Below, piece after piece: positions 1-12,650 of a DNA stretch of 64,000 bases. The translations under genes were made by a program, and so were the position numbers. Source of the stretch: Symbiotaphrina buchneri (lineage: Eukaryota > Ascomycota > Symbiotaphrinales > Symbiotaphrinaceae); contig BCIG01000011.1 in assembly GCA_001599915.1 (NCBI GenBank), positions 62,001-126,000 of the forward strand, read 5' to 3'. Each line of letters starts with the position of its first letter. Position 1 is the stretch's first letter. A model generated the notes under the pieces. The model was not told the DNA's origin. It ran no database searches and worked only from the letters and a program-made list of their open reading frames with translations.

Positions 1-1425
1 ACCGAGCTGGAAACGACAGCTTCTGCCACCGAGCTGGAGCTTGGAGATCCTGCTGACGAGCTAGGCACTGCCAGAGTCGAGCTCGCCGCAGCCTGAACGG
101 CAGCACTGGAGGAGCTTGCGACGGGCATGGAGCTGAGAACCGCAGAAGAACTTGGAGCCACAGAAGAACTTGGAGCCACAGAAGAACTGGCGACAACGGA
201 AGAACTCGCAACTGCAGACGAGCTTGGCAATGCGGAAGAGCTCGCGACCAGAACAGAGCTTATGACTGCGGAAGAACTCGGCACAGCAGACGAAGCTGCA
301 AGGACGGATGAGCTCGGAGAGGATGTGGCAGCCGGCGAACTTTGCTCCTCGGTCACCGGGCAAATAGTCGTTGAGACAGCGATAATGCTAGTCACCACAG
401 CGGTGGAGTGAGCAGGGCAGTTGGTGACCGTCGAAGCACAGCTTATGATGGTAAACACTTGGGTGGAGAAGACAGTTGAGGTAGTCATCTTCGTGGTCGA
501 CGGGCTCGCCGCTAGGCTGGATGACACGGCTGCTGTAGCTGTTGAGGTCACAACATTGACAGGGGGAGAAGTCGTCGAAACAGCAAGGCTGGCCGAGCTT
601 GAAGCTGCAACACTGCTCGAGGCAGCTCCTGACGGGCTAGAACTTGCGAGAGCTGGTGCAGAAGAGCTTTGGGCCACCGCTGGGGTCGAAGTGCTGCTGG
701 TCGAAGCGATTGAGCTTGAGCTTGAGGCGCTGTTGCAGTTGAAGGAGATACTATGGATGCCCACGCTGCATCCACTCTTTTGCGAATTGCTGTTGCTTGG
801 AAGTTGAAACGACACAGAGGTGGCACCTCCGCATTGGCCGTTCTGGATCGTGTTCGTCTGCGAGGCACTGCAGCTGTGCGTTGTTTTGCAGGTGGCTCCA
901 GATGGCATACTGTAGACGCAATCGATGTCCGTGTCATATTCAACCGAGAGGTACATTGTATCGATGGAGAAGGCCGACACTCCTGAAGAGCCACCACTAC
1001 CGCATGATATGCTGGGACCCGATGATGCGGACGCTGTACCTTGAATGCATTTGCTCTTGATATAAGTCAGTACAAGCGTCTTGGTGCACACATCATAAAC
1101 ACTTACTGAAGAGCCGGAAGTGCGCTGGAAAAGGTGGCTCCGCTTGCTGAACGCATTCGTACATGTGAAGCCGCTGAAGCCCAGACCCGCATATGACGAG
1201 AAGGAACCAACGTTTAAGTCAGAGAAACTGAACCCAGCCGCCTGCTGACTGTTGCATTGATTGTCGGTGTTCGAAGGGCAAGTGAAAGAATCATGGCTAA
1301 GCCAGCCCTGGTTGATTGATCAGTAGATGCGGGGTACCGACAGGCAAGTAATGACTTACAGTAGCTGTAACCTGCTGCAGAGCGAGGCCCAGTGCAAAGA
1401 CAGTCGAAAGAGATCCAGCCTTCAT
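1..1425 (-). CDS. Secreted Cys-rich, Ser/Ala-repeat cell-surface protein (C-terminus cut by window)
   Basis: My model has three exons: 1425-1360, 1307-1107 and 1055 to beyond position 1. The product starts with a signal peptide (MKAGSLSTVFALGLALQQVTA). A compact Cys-containing domain follows (HDSFTCPSNTDNQCNSQQ, then SFSSYAGLGFSGFTC), then a second Cys-rich stretch (SKCIQG, SISCGSGG, DCVYSMPSGATCKTTHSC, GQCGG, SGCSVG, SFNCNS). The rest, from about residue 190, is low-complexity Ser/Ala/Val/Thr. It includes a Cys-bearing segment (STVFSTQVFTIISCAST, then TTICPVTEEQ) of the kind common in fungal GPI-anchored wall proteins. I do not recognise a named family. No catalytic motif is visible, so a structural wall or secreted role is an inference. 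The anchor signal, if any, lies off the left edge. The intron 2 acceptor was chosen because it alone keeps frame and gives the SKC motif. Confidence 0.7.
134..300 (-). repeat. Ser/Ala/Val-coding tandem repeats in the secreted protein
   Basis: Two perfect 18-bp copies (CAGAAGAACTTGGAGCCA on the + strand) lie at 143-160 and 161-178, followed by diverged copies to about 300. On the coding strand they give repeats of the type SSSVAP, SSSVVA and SSSAVA. Such in-frame repeats are prone to copy-number change and are typical of the O-glycosylated stalks of wall proteins. Confidence 0.75.
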
Positions 1426-4400
1426 CTTCGAAGGAAATAATGTGCTGTAGCTTGGAGTGATTGATACTAGACGTTTGAGGTAATGATCTAGATGCCTTTG
1501 AAGCAATAGAAAAACCGAACGATTGTGGAGAAGAAACCAATGAGATATGGACCAGCGGACAAGAGCAAAAGAAACGAATGGCTTCACTCTTGCAAAGAAA
1601 TAGAGGGGACGAGAAACCACGAAGTAGGAGGTGGAGGGACAGAGCAAAGAAGGCTCTTTCCATGGCCTGGGACGGCCATTGATATATAGACAATCTGCAG
1701 GCAACCCCTGGACAAACAGGGACATCCAATGGTCGAAGGAACCAGTAGGTCAAAGCAGTAGCAAGGAGCATCCGCTGCAGTCTCTTTGGAACAAACGCTT
1801 GGCCAGGACATCGTCGGCGCAACGCCGGCAGCAGCGGCTCCAAGCGTCTAGGCTCACCATCACGGAGCCAGTGGTGGTCGGTAGGTGCACTGTGAAACGG
1901 TGGATTGGCGGCCAGTCCACGACCCCTGTAGGCGCCATCGGGAGACGTGATGGCCACTAATGCAGGTACGGAGGGTAAAAGGGTAGAGCTTAACGGCGTC
2001 TCTGTGTTTCGGATGTCTTGGTAACCATCCATGCTGGACGGCTACCAGCCTTTGCCGGCCACGACGACAGCGAGGCAGCCACAGTCAATCAACTCTTTTT
2101 CAACTCACCCGTGCGTGCTGTCGTTTCAGGTTACGACCCGGCTTTCACGATTTGCGCCATCTGGTTGCATTATGCAAACTGCGGACTAAATTTAGACGGG
2201 CCCAATCATTCGTCTTCCCCTGAATCTCTACCTCTTTGAAAAGGAGCGACGCCAGCACCCGGCGCCAATGGAGCGCCAAGGTCCGTGTAGATCGGGAACA
2301 AAGGATCTGATGCCTGCCGTCTTCAATGGGGCAAACAAGAAGCATAGGTAGGTAAATTAGGTTGCGAGATGGCTTTTCAGCCAATAAGTTGCCTTTGTCT
2401 GATGGTCTTGACACCAGCCATTGCCGAGAACTTGGCATTGTAAGCGCCATACTTTACTGTGTTCATTACTGACAAGCGGATAGGTTGCCAGCCGTGACGA
2501 GCATCTACCACTGTAGGCAACACACAAAATATCACTAAGAAACCGCTCTTCACCTCGTGCCAGAGGGCCGGCCCACTTCCCCCATTTTGGGGCCATGCTT
2601 AGTAGAACGTATTCGGAGATGTTGTTCTGCAGCAAGTAGCTTCTTTAGCCGTGTGTCTCGTGTAAGGGTACGAAGTCTAACAATTCGGCAGTACGGAGCC
2701 GTAGTCTGTAGTGGGTTTGAGTCGTGGCCCAGAGCCCAAAGCAGCAAAGGATGGTGCTGAAAAGGAAAGAGAAAGACAAAATTAAGGCAAGACAAGACAG
2801 TTTCCTGGGGTTCTCCCGGGAGTGCCCACGTTTCAGGCGTCCCTGCGCTTGGTCAAGTCGGGTTTGGTTGCCGAATGGCCGCTTGCGCTAAGATAAAGAT
2901 TCATGGACTAATGCTAATCGAGAAGCTACCTTATGATGGGCAGGTTAAACCCCTGAAGAACAGATTCGGAGAATATCAACCATCGTAAGGTGCGAGAACC
3001 TGCCCCTCAAAGGGGAATCAACCATCCCACTGCCGGTCCGACCGAGATCCGAGAGCTTAAAAGGTTGCTGCGCCTCGTTGAAGCCGCCATTACTTCGTAT
3101 TCACAGTCCACTTCCCATCGCGTGCCAAGGTCAGGGGTTTTGGCGAATCGCCTTTCCTAAGACAGACTCTTCCTTCTTCACGCATGTACAGACAAGGGGT
3201 CTTGTGCTCCACCAGAGTCAAGCCATCGCGAGTCTCACGATCACTATTTATAACCACGAGCTCGTGTGACCGTGAGCCATCGCTCCTGCAACGGTCCTCC
3301 AATTACGGCTTTGCAGCTTGTTTCGTTGATGATGATCGTGTGTTACTTGATGCTCAGTCCCGATGCTGCGGGCATCCACGACCCTCTTCATCGGACGTTC
3401 GCTGTTCCCTACTCGCATAAACATACGCATGCCCGGAGAAAAACGACATGCCATCTCGTCTTCCGCTATATTTGGCAGTACCAGATGTGATTCGTCTTCC
3501 TCTGATCTCATGAGCTATTCCGTACAGATCGAGGTATTGAGGAGCTCCTTTTCTCTAATCCTACCAGCCCAAAATAGCTTCCAGGATACCGCCAAGAATC
3601 CTGAATCACTAAAGAATAGCTCCTTCGTACTCACAGTGACTCCGTCCAGGGGACGTCGGCTCGGGTCAGTTGTTCGTCTTGCGGACTTGCACTGATCACA
3701 GCCATGTGATGGATGCCTCTGACTGACTCGGCAAGACAGCATCACACCCGACTTCTCTGACAAACGGTCGTAGTCCTCGACGCTCCTTTAGGACCGCGCT
3801 CGTTAAAAGACTGCGAAAGCGCCTGGTGTCTGTTCCCTCTGCAATGGAACCCCAGAACTAGGTGCGGTGCCCATCAAGGTACGAGAAAAAAGCAGAAGAT
3901 GTATCTGTACCTTTGGGGCCGGACACACCGAAATGATGGATTGTCATAATTGGGACAATTGCGATGGTTTCAAAGGGAAATTCTGACGCCGTTGTACATG
4001 TTCGATTATACTGCAGCTGGATCCTGTATCCTCAAGCTTCGAAGCTGGCGATGGCTCAAGATGTGGTGACCCTATGATGACTGCTCGCCCCCTTTAATTG
4101 GTCCCCTGAGCAGCTCGGTAACCTAAAGTTCGCGCGTGGTTGGAACTTGGAAGCCGCAAGCGAATCAGCTAGCCCACATGCTGCGACCAAGAACAATTAA
4201 ATTCACTTTTCTTGGTCGCGCAACGTTTCGTTCAAGATCCCCTTCACAATCCAAGGTTCCATCAATCATTGTCTCCTTTGACCAGAACCAGACATACTCA
4301 ATCAATCCATCTGCGCCCTTCCAGATCGCCTCTCGGAGACGATCTTGCAGTCTGAGTATCTATTGCCGAATAATTCACCATCTATGGGCTATCTCTCTGT

Positions 4401-4756
4401 CACCGATACTGTCGCCGTTGCTCCTGACTCAGGTGCTCGCGCTGCTCGCTTTGTTGCTGCTGTCGCACTGCCAGGATTCCATTCTCACAAGGACATCACT
4501 ACGTCCCTGCGCATCCTGTGGCTACTGGTCACCGGTCCGCCTTGAACCAGGGCGGACGGTAATATCATAAACATTTACGTCTGGTAAAACCCCTTCCGCC
4601 CATTGGAAGAGACGTCAGCTGACTGTGACGCAGCTGAAGGCATACATTACACGCGCGGCCATTACCAACGACTGCGAGCCGAGACAAGTTCGGTTGTGTT
4701 TCTGAACTGCAAGGTCCCAGTGGGAAGCGGATTGATTGTTTAGCAACCGCTCCGTC
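1426..4756. other. Long intergenic region (3.3 kb), divergent promoters
   Basis: It lies between the leftward secreted-protein gene and the rightward kinase gene. The open frames inside are short and match nothing I recognise. One copy of the recurring motif GGTACGAAGT lies at 2667-2676. A pyrimidine-rich stretch around 4200-4530 may be the 5' leader of the kinase transcript. I see no tRNA or transposon. Confidence 0.5.
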
Positions 4757-6552
4757 ATGTTCGCCTTTGATCCCAATGACAGGCATCTGGATGGGCTGGG
4801 CCAGCAACATCCACTGCAGGCAACTTCCCCAGGTCGAATTCTGGAATTTTTGCCAAACGCTACTGGTCCGCATACAGAAGACGCGGTATTGGATGGTCTG
4901 AAGCCTGAGGAACGTGTCGAGCCGGCTACCGATGGCGAAATGATTACCGCGGGTGTGGCACAGGAGAGGGAGAGAAATGGTGTCTCGGTTGACCATCCCA
5001 GAGATCACCTTACACTGCAATCGTCCGCGTCTGGCACCCAGACGCCACGCAAGAAGAGGGCTCCAAAGCACCCCGCTCCTGCTATGCAGACCGTGCGTGG
5101 ATTTACTCCAGCAGCTTCCGGAGATGAAGATTCAGATTACTCCAACAGGGGTGAAGGGGCAAGGAAGGCGAGAGGTATTCCGGAGTTATCTAGCGCTGCT
5201 AGCAGTCCCGGCTTGAGGCCGTCGTCCTCCGGCTCCCATGGTGGTATTAGCGCTCTAAAATTCCAACTACAGAACTTGAAGCTTGGGACGACCACGGAGC
5301 CTAACGGTGCGTCTCGGTATCGGATGGAACGTCAGGTGTCTAGTAACGGCAGTGTTACTTCTGAAGAGCAAAGCGAACAGGACCCTTCCGAGATGACCAG
5401 TTATGAAGTCCCACTAGAGCATGACTTCATCAGCCCCGAGGCAGGCTGCAATCTGCCCTTCGACTCCATCAATATCAGCTCAGCGCAAGACCAGATATCC
5501 CGCAAAATGACGGCAGCGGACTTCGAACCCCTTAGTTGCCTGGGCAAGGGCACGTATGGCACTGTCATACTGGTCAAGCAGAAGGCTACCGGCCGCCTTT
5601 ACGCTCAAAAGCAATTCCGGAAAGCGTCGTTGACGGTACACAAGAAGCTCGTCGAACAAACCAAGACAGAACGCTCAATTCTTGAAAGTGTCAACAGACA
5701 TCCTTTCGTTGTGAAATTGTATTACGCGTTCCAGGACCGTGAGAAACTCTATCTGATCCTGGAATATGCCCAAGGAGGCGAGCTATTTACACACTTAGCC
5801 GCGGAGCACATGTTCACCGAAGAGGTTGCAGCTTTTTACATGGCAGAGATGGTCCTCGCCTTGGAGCACCTTCACAGAAACGTCGGCGTTGTCTATCGGG
5901 ATCTGAAACCCGAAAATGTTTGCTTGACGCAGAGGGGCATCTGTTATTGACAGACTTTGGGCTCAGCAAAGTAGCAGTCGATGGCGACGACCATTGCAGA
6001 TCCATACTCGGTACCATTGAATATATGGCTCCGGAAGTTATCCTGGGGAACCGATATGGCATGGCTGTTGACTGGTGGTCCTTGGGCGCTTTAGGCTTCG
6101 ATCTCCTGACGGGATCTCCGCCATTTCAAGGTAATAACCACGCAAAGATCCAGGAGAAGATCCTGAAACAGAAGCTCGTTCTCCCGTACTTTCTCTCTCC
6201 AGACAGTAAGGATCTGTTGACCCGCTTGCTTCGGAAGGAGCCGAACAAGCGACTGGGCAGCAATATGCCTAAGGATATGCAGACGATCAAGAAGCATCGA
6301 TTTTTCCGCAACATCGACTGGAAGCGCTTGGAACGGCGTGAACTGGAGCCTCCAATCAGACCACTCATCACTGATCCGGAGCTTGCTGAGAACTTTTCGA
6401 AGGCGTTTACTGATCTGGCCGTCAGTCCTGTCGCTTCCTTTACGGACCCAATGCCTCTCGACGGAGCAGGTGCCGCGCCAGAGACGGATCCCTTTGGTGG
6501 GTTCAGCTTTGTGGCCAGTAGCAGCTTGCTTCACTGGGGACAGCAGTGCTAG
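4757..6552 (+). CDS. psk1: AGC-family protein kinase, S6-kinase/Psk1 type, with an apparent one-base frameshift
   Basis: A Ser/Thr kinase of the AGC group, closest in memory to Psk1/S6-kinase-like enzymes that act downstream of TORC1. The first ~250 residues are low complexity. The kinase domain follows: glycine loop GKGTYGTV, lysine in LYAQKQFRK, catalytic loop YRDLKPEN, then [16 protein letters not shown] and DWWSLG. After the domain come an AGC tail and a hydrophobic motif FGGFSF near the C-terminus. The frame breaks directly after YRDLKPEN, around 5914-5922. Upstream it runs into a stop at 5948-5950; the continuation [14 protein letters not shown] lies in another frame. One extra T (GAA AAT TGT TTG CTT GAC) would give the expected ENCLLDAEG, and there is no room for an intron. 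This is either a lesion or a sequencing indel in a T run. The start is the first in-frame ATG; 4736 in the same frame is TTG. The product would be about 599 residues if the frame were continuous. Confidence 0.85.
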
Positions 6553-7364
6553 GGGCCGAGTTTGCATTTTACCATCTGATACCCCGGGTCTAGTTGATAG
6601 GTGATGGCTGCATGGAGCAATGCATTACAGGATTGGATGTCAATTTTATGTTTACGCTCTGCATTCGAAGTGTCTTTTCAGACAGTTAAGAGGGTTTTGC
6701 TAGAGCTTCCACGCAAAGAGGCACAAATAGAATAGGTAGACAGTAATGGAAGAGTCGAGTAGGTTTCAGATCAATACACGCTTCCGTTTCCTTCAAAATG
6801 TCTGTCTCCATGCAGGTGATGTGGGTATTGCGGGTGAAGTGGGTATGGCGGTCGAATGGGGTAGGTTGTGGTTGCCTGAACGGGCCTGGCGGCCGGTGAG
6901 TCGATCCTTGAACCAGAACTTGGCAGAGCTTGGCACGGTTCAAACTTTGGCGGGAGATTCGCGCTCGGGTCAATCAGACGATACCGATGCTTGGCACGCC
7001 GTTTAGGGCCGATTCTGCGCTTATCTCCGGAGCCTGCTGACGTGATCTAGTCAATTGCGGGTGAAGCTTCTGAGTAATGCGCTGCGACGAGACCCAGAGC
7101 CCAGAGCATTTTCGTCTTCCTTCTGCTCCGCCATTTGATCATGCCTGCTTTTAAGGTGGTTACCTTATTATTATCGACTCCACACTAAGCTACGTCGTAC
7201 TGCGTCTAAGGTGCTCTCATATCACCACCAATCACTGAATGACTCAATCCTGTCAACCATCTCAACCACCCTCCCCATTGTCTGTCAATTCGAGCGTCGA
7301 AATAAAAACCTGAGAACGGCTGTCAACTACTATCTCAAGGCAAAGCAGAGATGCTTCTGCGGCC
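6553..7364. other. Intergenic, no gene seen
   Basis: This 812-bp stretch lies downstream of the kinase and upstream of the Zn2Cys6 factor. It presumably holds the kinase 3' UTR and the promoter and 5' UTR of the factor. I see no conserved open frame, RNA gene or notable repeat. Confidence 0.5.
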
Positions 7365-9851
7365 ATGGCCGCTTCAATCATGAGCATGTCGCCCACATCA
7401 CCGGTTACATCGACTGCACCTGCGCAGCAGAGCAATCCTCACCGAGTATCGAAATTGCCGCAACCTCCACCACTTCCACATGGTTCTAACACAGGGCTCA
7501 ATCCGCGCTCTTGCGTAACATGTCGGCGCAGGAAGGTGAAGTGTGACAAGAGACATCCTTGCTCCAATTGCACCAAGGCACACGTCGAATGTGTCTTCCC
7601 CTCCCCGCGCCGTGCCCCGCGCCGTACCAAGAAACCCCCAGATGCCGAGCTTCTCTCTCGTCTGAGGAGATTGGAAGCGGTCGTGGAAAGGCTGGGGGTT
7701 GAGGTGGAGGATGAGAGTGATTCCGGGGACGTAGGGGTTCCACATGGGGAAGGTAACCACGAAAGTCTCACAGACGGAAAGCCGCAGACGAAATCGCCTC
7801 GAACCACAAAATCCTCCAAAGCTTTGGACAAGGAATTCGGGCGGCTGGTCGTGGAGGAAGGCAAAAGCCGATACGTGAACAACAGCTTCTGGGCTACCTT
7901 GAGTGACGAGGTTCGTCTTTGGACACTGAACATTTTTGCTGCGAATGGTCACTGATACAACCTCTCTAGGTCGAAGATTTGAAGGGCATACTGTATGAGG
8001 ACTCCGAGGACGAGGAAGAGTTGACAGAAAATTCGCACTCGCCATGGTCGAATTCTAATCACCAAGCATATATCTTCGGGTTCAGCTCGACGGCAGGTAG
8101 CCTCCGGCAATACCACCCTCCACCAGCTCTTTCGTTCGCGATGTGGCAACTATACGTGGAGAACATTGATCCAATGCTGAAGAACCTCCACAGACCTACG
8201 GTGCAAAAGGATTTCCTCGAAGCAAGCAGGGACCTGGACAATATCAGCAAAGGCATGGAAGCTTTGATGTTTTCCATCTATCATAGTGTGGTCATTAGTC
8301 TGTCAGACGCACAATGCCAGACAATGTTCCATGAGGAAAAGCAGGCTTTGCTAACAAAGTATCGATTCGCGACCGAGCAGGCTTTGGCACGAGCCGGCTT
8401 TTTGGCAACGCAAGAGATCATAGTCCTACAAGCCTTTGCGATGTTCTTGGTGGGTCAAGTCTACAATTCGCTAGTTTTACTTTATCTTTATGCTGATGGA
8501 TTTTCTCAAGTTCTGTGTGCGAAGACATGATGACACTCGCTGCATTTGGACCTTGACAGGCATCGCGATACGGATGGCGCAATCGTTAGGTCTCCATCGT
8601 GATGGGAGCGCCTTCAACCTTTCGCCCTTTGAAACCGAAATGAGGAGACGTCTGTGGTGGCAAATATGTGCATTGGATATGCGAGCGGCTGAAGACAACG
8701 GCTCAGATCCCACAATTCTCGAGAGAACATTTGACACGAAACTACCGCTAAATATCAACGACACCGATCTTGATCCTGATATGACCACGTTTCCTGTTGA
8801 ACATCAAGGGCCGACGGAGATGATGTTCTGTCTCGTTCGCTTTGAAATAGGTAATGCGATGAGAAAGGTGAACCATCCACAAAGTACTAGCTCCACTCCG
8901 GGGTCTGTTGCGGGTGCCTTGACATTAAACGAGAAACTGGCGCTTCTGGAAGAATGCCGCCAACATCTGGAAGACAAGTATTTGAAGCACTGCGATATGT
9001 CCATACCATTTTATTATATTACGGCTACACTGGCACGGATGGTATTATGCAAAATGAAGCTAGCAATCCATCACCCTTGCCTGCACCTCGATAAGGGTGC
9101 TCACCTATCCCAGGAGACCAAGGATGACCTGTTCATGACTAGCTTGGAAATCCTTGAGTACTCACATGTCCTTGAGACGGAGCAGAGCTCGCAGCGCTGG
9201 GGGTGGCTCTTCCGGACCTACGTGCAGTGGCATGCGCTTGCATACCTGTTACATGAGCTTTGCGAACGGACGACCGGAGAGGCGGTGGAGAGGGCATGGA
9301 GGGCTGTCGATCGTGTCTTCGACCCCTGGGAGGGTATGGTCGGCGAGAGCAGGCGAGGCGTGTTGTGGAAACCGGTTAGCAAGTTGATGGCCAAAGCGCG
9401 GGCCCCGCGGGAGAGAGCCCTGACTCGGGAGAGAGAGCTCGCCAGTCGCAGCGATCCTTGTGCCATGGGCGCTGGCGCGGGCCCTAGCACTGGAGGTCTA
9501 TCTCTGACGATAGGCTTACCGGCGGTCGAGGCGACAATGACGCGGTTCGGCTTCGACATGGATAATCCAGCCTTTGGCCTCGACCAGTTCGGCGCGGGCA
9601 TGTCGATGGATGCCCTGCCGCCGCAACAACCGGCAAACGCGGTCCCCATGCAGAATCCCTGGCCTCAGCAGCAGCAGCAGCAGCCGACGGCGCCCGGCTT
9701 CGAGGAGCCCGTCTTCGGCGACGTGGGCAAGGTGGACGACGACATCATGAACTGGGAGGGCTGGGACAACCTGGTGCGCGACTTTCAGGTCGACATGAAC
9801 CAGGGCGGCGGCGGCGATCTGACGCTGGGCGGTATGATGAATGGATGGTAA
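7365..9851 (+). CDS. Zn(II)2Cys6 fungal transcription factor
   Basis: Three exons: 7365-7910, 7970-8449 and 8511-9851, giving 788 residues. The binuclear zinc cluster at about residues 50-78 (SCVTCRRRKVKCDKRHPC, then SNCTKAHVECVFP) has the C-x2-C-x6-C-x5-C-x2-C-x6-C spacing. It is followed by a basic linker and a short heptad-like stretch (LLSRLRRLEAVVERLG) that may dimerise. The middle region is the fungal-specific regulatory domain (PF04082 type), recognisable by RRHDDTRCIWTLTGIAIRMAQSLGLHRDG (residues about 344-372) and RRRLWWQICALD. The C-terminus is Gln/Pro/Gly-rich with a short poly-Gln, as in activation domains. The target is unknown. The next genes are two transporters, so local regulation of one of them is possible, but this is only inference. 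The second intron has a weak GTGGGT donor. Confidence 0.85.
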
Positions 9852-10516
9852 TGGCCGTGGCTGGATGGGCGTCATTCAGGAAAGATGGGCGTTGATGGGC
9901 GTTTGGTTGTTTTTCGGGCAATGACTGGGTCGTAACTCCTTGATACCCCTCGTCGTCGTGGCCGAGGGCCGTGTAACTTGTGATCTATCTATCGCTTGGT
10001 ATTGCTTTCGGGCTTTGCGGATGTACAGGGTCGATGAAAAAACTCCGCTTTCTTCCATCTCGGAGGATACAATGGGTCCGGGTGAACAATCTGTACATTT
10101 ATACGAATGGTGTATATTGATGGTGAAATGTAACTTGGTGATCAGACCAGATTGCAGTCAGCGGTAAAGGAGCTACGAGGACATGGGCAGAAAAGAAATG
10201 GACAGATGGTCACAAGTTTTAAGACGCACACACGCCCGGCGAACGGTGATACGTGACACTTTGGTTCGTCCTATTGATGCTCCGAGTTAACTTTTAAGGG
10301 GTACTCCGTTGCCCCCTAATATGATTGGTCTTACTTATATATCCCCTAGATCTCTAAGAAAATGCGCAGACATTAGTACGCCGACCGGTGCAAGCAAGCA
10401 AATAAGCAAGCGAGCAAGCACCGGTATGTATAACAGTATAAAATTATGACCCGGGAACCCCAGGAGTCGCCTGTTCTGTCATGTAAGTCGTGAGATGATA
10501 GTCGTGAGATGATCAA
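9852..10516. other. Intergenic between convergent genes
   Basis: This 665-bp stretch separates the 3' ends of the zinc-cluster factor and the leftward transporter. It contains an AAGCAAGCAAATAAGCAAGC-type short repeat at about 10391-10424 and a direct repeat of GTCGTGAGATGAT within 10486-10514. Nothing else is recognisable. Confidence 0.5.
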
Positions 10517-12650
10517 TCATTCAAAGGAGCTGCCACCGGCCCCGAACCCGGACCTAGTGTAGCCCAGGTTCCCGCTCAATCTCCGGCCCAGGGCATCTCG
10601 CATGCCCACGGGCGACGCGACGCGGCCGTGGATCTGGTGCACGCCCAATCTGGACCCCTCCGAGCGGGGGGTAGCCACCTTGGTCAGAGGCGTAGGTTCG
10701 GCATCGATGCTCAGGTCATCCTCGTCCTCGCTGTCTTCGTCGCCGCTCAGTATGGCGAAGCTGTCGTGCGGTCGACGGGGCCGGTCGTCGAACACGTCCT
10801 CGGGCTCCTTGATGTCGAGCGTCTCTGATCCTGCGTCGCTCTCGGAATCCGAGCCGCCGCCGAAACCCTCCATCTCAACCAGCCAGTACATCGGGATCAA
10901 GCCGATGACACCGATCACCGAAATGACCCACCACGGGATGATCACGTATCTGGGAGATGGTTAGAAAAGGAAAAACGACCTGTGGAATGGGCGCTTACCC
11001 TAGATCGACACCGACCCTGAAGAGGCCGCCGCCGATGGCTGGTCCCGCCGCCTTCCCAATCGCAGCAACGCTAGTAGCGACCCCATTCAACGTCCCCAGG
11101 ATCCTCAGGCTCGTCGTTCGTCATCATGATGGTCGAACAAGGGAAGACGAAAATGGCCGCCCAGCTCTTGATGAACATGAGCCCAAAGACGGCTAGCATC
11201 TCCAGCTTCTCGTCGTTGATGAGCGACGTAAAAGGGATGAGGAAGTAGACGAGCGGGAAGAAGAGCCCGAAGAACCTCAGACTGTTGAGGATACCCCATC
11301 TGCGAGCAAGCGGCGGGTAGATGAGGAATTGGATAAACATGCCGCATACGCCATAAACGGTGAAGAGCATCCCGATCTTTGAGGAGTCTGGATCTTGTCA
11401 GTTCTGGTCCACAAGTCACGCACAGGAAACAAGAGCTAACCGATGCCAAAGCCACCTGCAAACTTTAAAGGTATCCTGAATGGGCCTTCAGGAAAGTGAA
11501 AGTCCTCATGAGGGTAATGCATAAAGATCGGTAACAGCTGATCGGAGGCAGAAGCATGGATGGACAGGATCGTGTAAACCACCAAATTTAAATTCGACTG
11601 CGGCGTAAAGACTTCGTGCCAGCCAGGGGGCGAAACAGCTTTGAGCTTGATTGGACTGCCGCTGGGAAAGGATACCGACTCCTCGTCGTCGAAGCCAGTT
11701 ATTGAAGAACGGCGTGGCCCTCTTAGCAGAGAGGTCGCGTACTCGGCATCCTTGGGCTCACGGATGGGCTTCCTTGAGAACAGACCGGTCAACCGCTTTC
11801 CCATGGCTAGGCCGATGTCGTAGCGGTGTTTGTGAGTCTCCAGGGTTTCCTGAACGGAATCAATACCGATCAACTTTCATCTAGCTTGTTTGGACGTACC
11901 TCCAGAAATAGAAATGCGGTTGCAAGCCCAACAAGAAAGAAGACGGCGGCAATCAGGTTGGGAAGTAGATAAGGAAACTCCAGGAAGAGTTTGCTCTCTC
12001 CGAACCAGGCGGGGTGGTGCCTAGCTGGATCACTGAAGAAGCCGCCAAAGGAAGGACCGAAGATGCTGCCTATCGTCCAGACCAACGGCATCACGCTGAA
12101 CGCCCTCGGCTGCAGTTCTCTCTGCGGCACCATTTCAGCCACTGTCGTTCGCAATATCCCGACATTCCCGTTGCCCAAGCCGGCCAATGCACGAGCCACG
12201 ATGGCCATAGGCAAGGAGCGCGACAAGCCGAACAGGATGCTCGTCGTCATGGTACACAGTAGACCAAAGAGAATGATGGGCTTGCGCCCGAATCTGTCTG
12301 ACGCTCGACCCCATGCTATCCCGGTGAAGCATTGGCATAATGAAAAGACTGCACTGGTAAATCCGACGTATTGGGCTACCTGGTTCCTGGGAATATTGAA
12401 GCTCTCTATCATCTCCGGCTGTTAGGAAGAGAGGCCATAGTTAGTAGTCGTTCTTCAGCCTGCCAGCCGCACGGCAAACCTCTAAACGTACCAGGTACGG
12501 GTAGACCGAAGTCAGCGCTACAGGCTCGGCGAATCTTGCAATTGCTATGTGACTTGTCAGGATATATATTATCCATTACAACATGACTTTGGACGTACAA
12601 AGGATTATTAGCTGCCGCACAGGCAGCTTTGCAGTTCTCCCATTGCCCAT
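10517..12650 (-). CDS. Major facilitator superfamily transporter (YCR023C-like), with an apparent frameshift
   Basis: Six exons, read leftwards: 12650-12599, 12544-12492, 12418-11900, 11849-11441, 11393-10999 and 10949-10517. The N-terminus reads MGNGRTAKLPVRQLIILS, joining IARFAEPVALTSVYPYLPEM. The MFS signature GRASDRFGRKPIILFG sits between helices 2 and 3, a second conserved block is GNGNVGILRTTVAEMVP, and a long charged loop lies between the two six-helix halves. The tail after the last helix is acidic. Homologues from memory are uncharacterised vacuolar or multidrug-type carriers, so the substrate is unknown. Near 11112-11116 the frame shifts: upstream reads FPCSTIMMTN, while SLRILGTLNGVATSVAAIGKAAGP continues in another frame, off by +1 or -2 bases. 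All other exon phases fit. This is either an indel error or a real lesion. Confidence 0.8.

Noticed and set aside
548-997. 149-codon minus-strand open frame
   Set aside because: It is a shifted frame of the third exon of the secreted Ser/Ala-rich protein; the other frame has the conserved Cys pattern.
4136-4570. 144-codon open frame upstream of the kinase
   Set aside because: Low-complexity Ser/Leu/Arg composition from pyrimidine-rich leader sequence; no domain.
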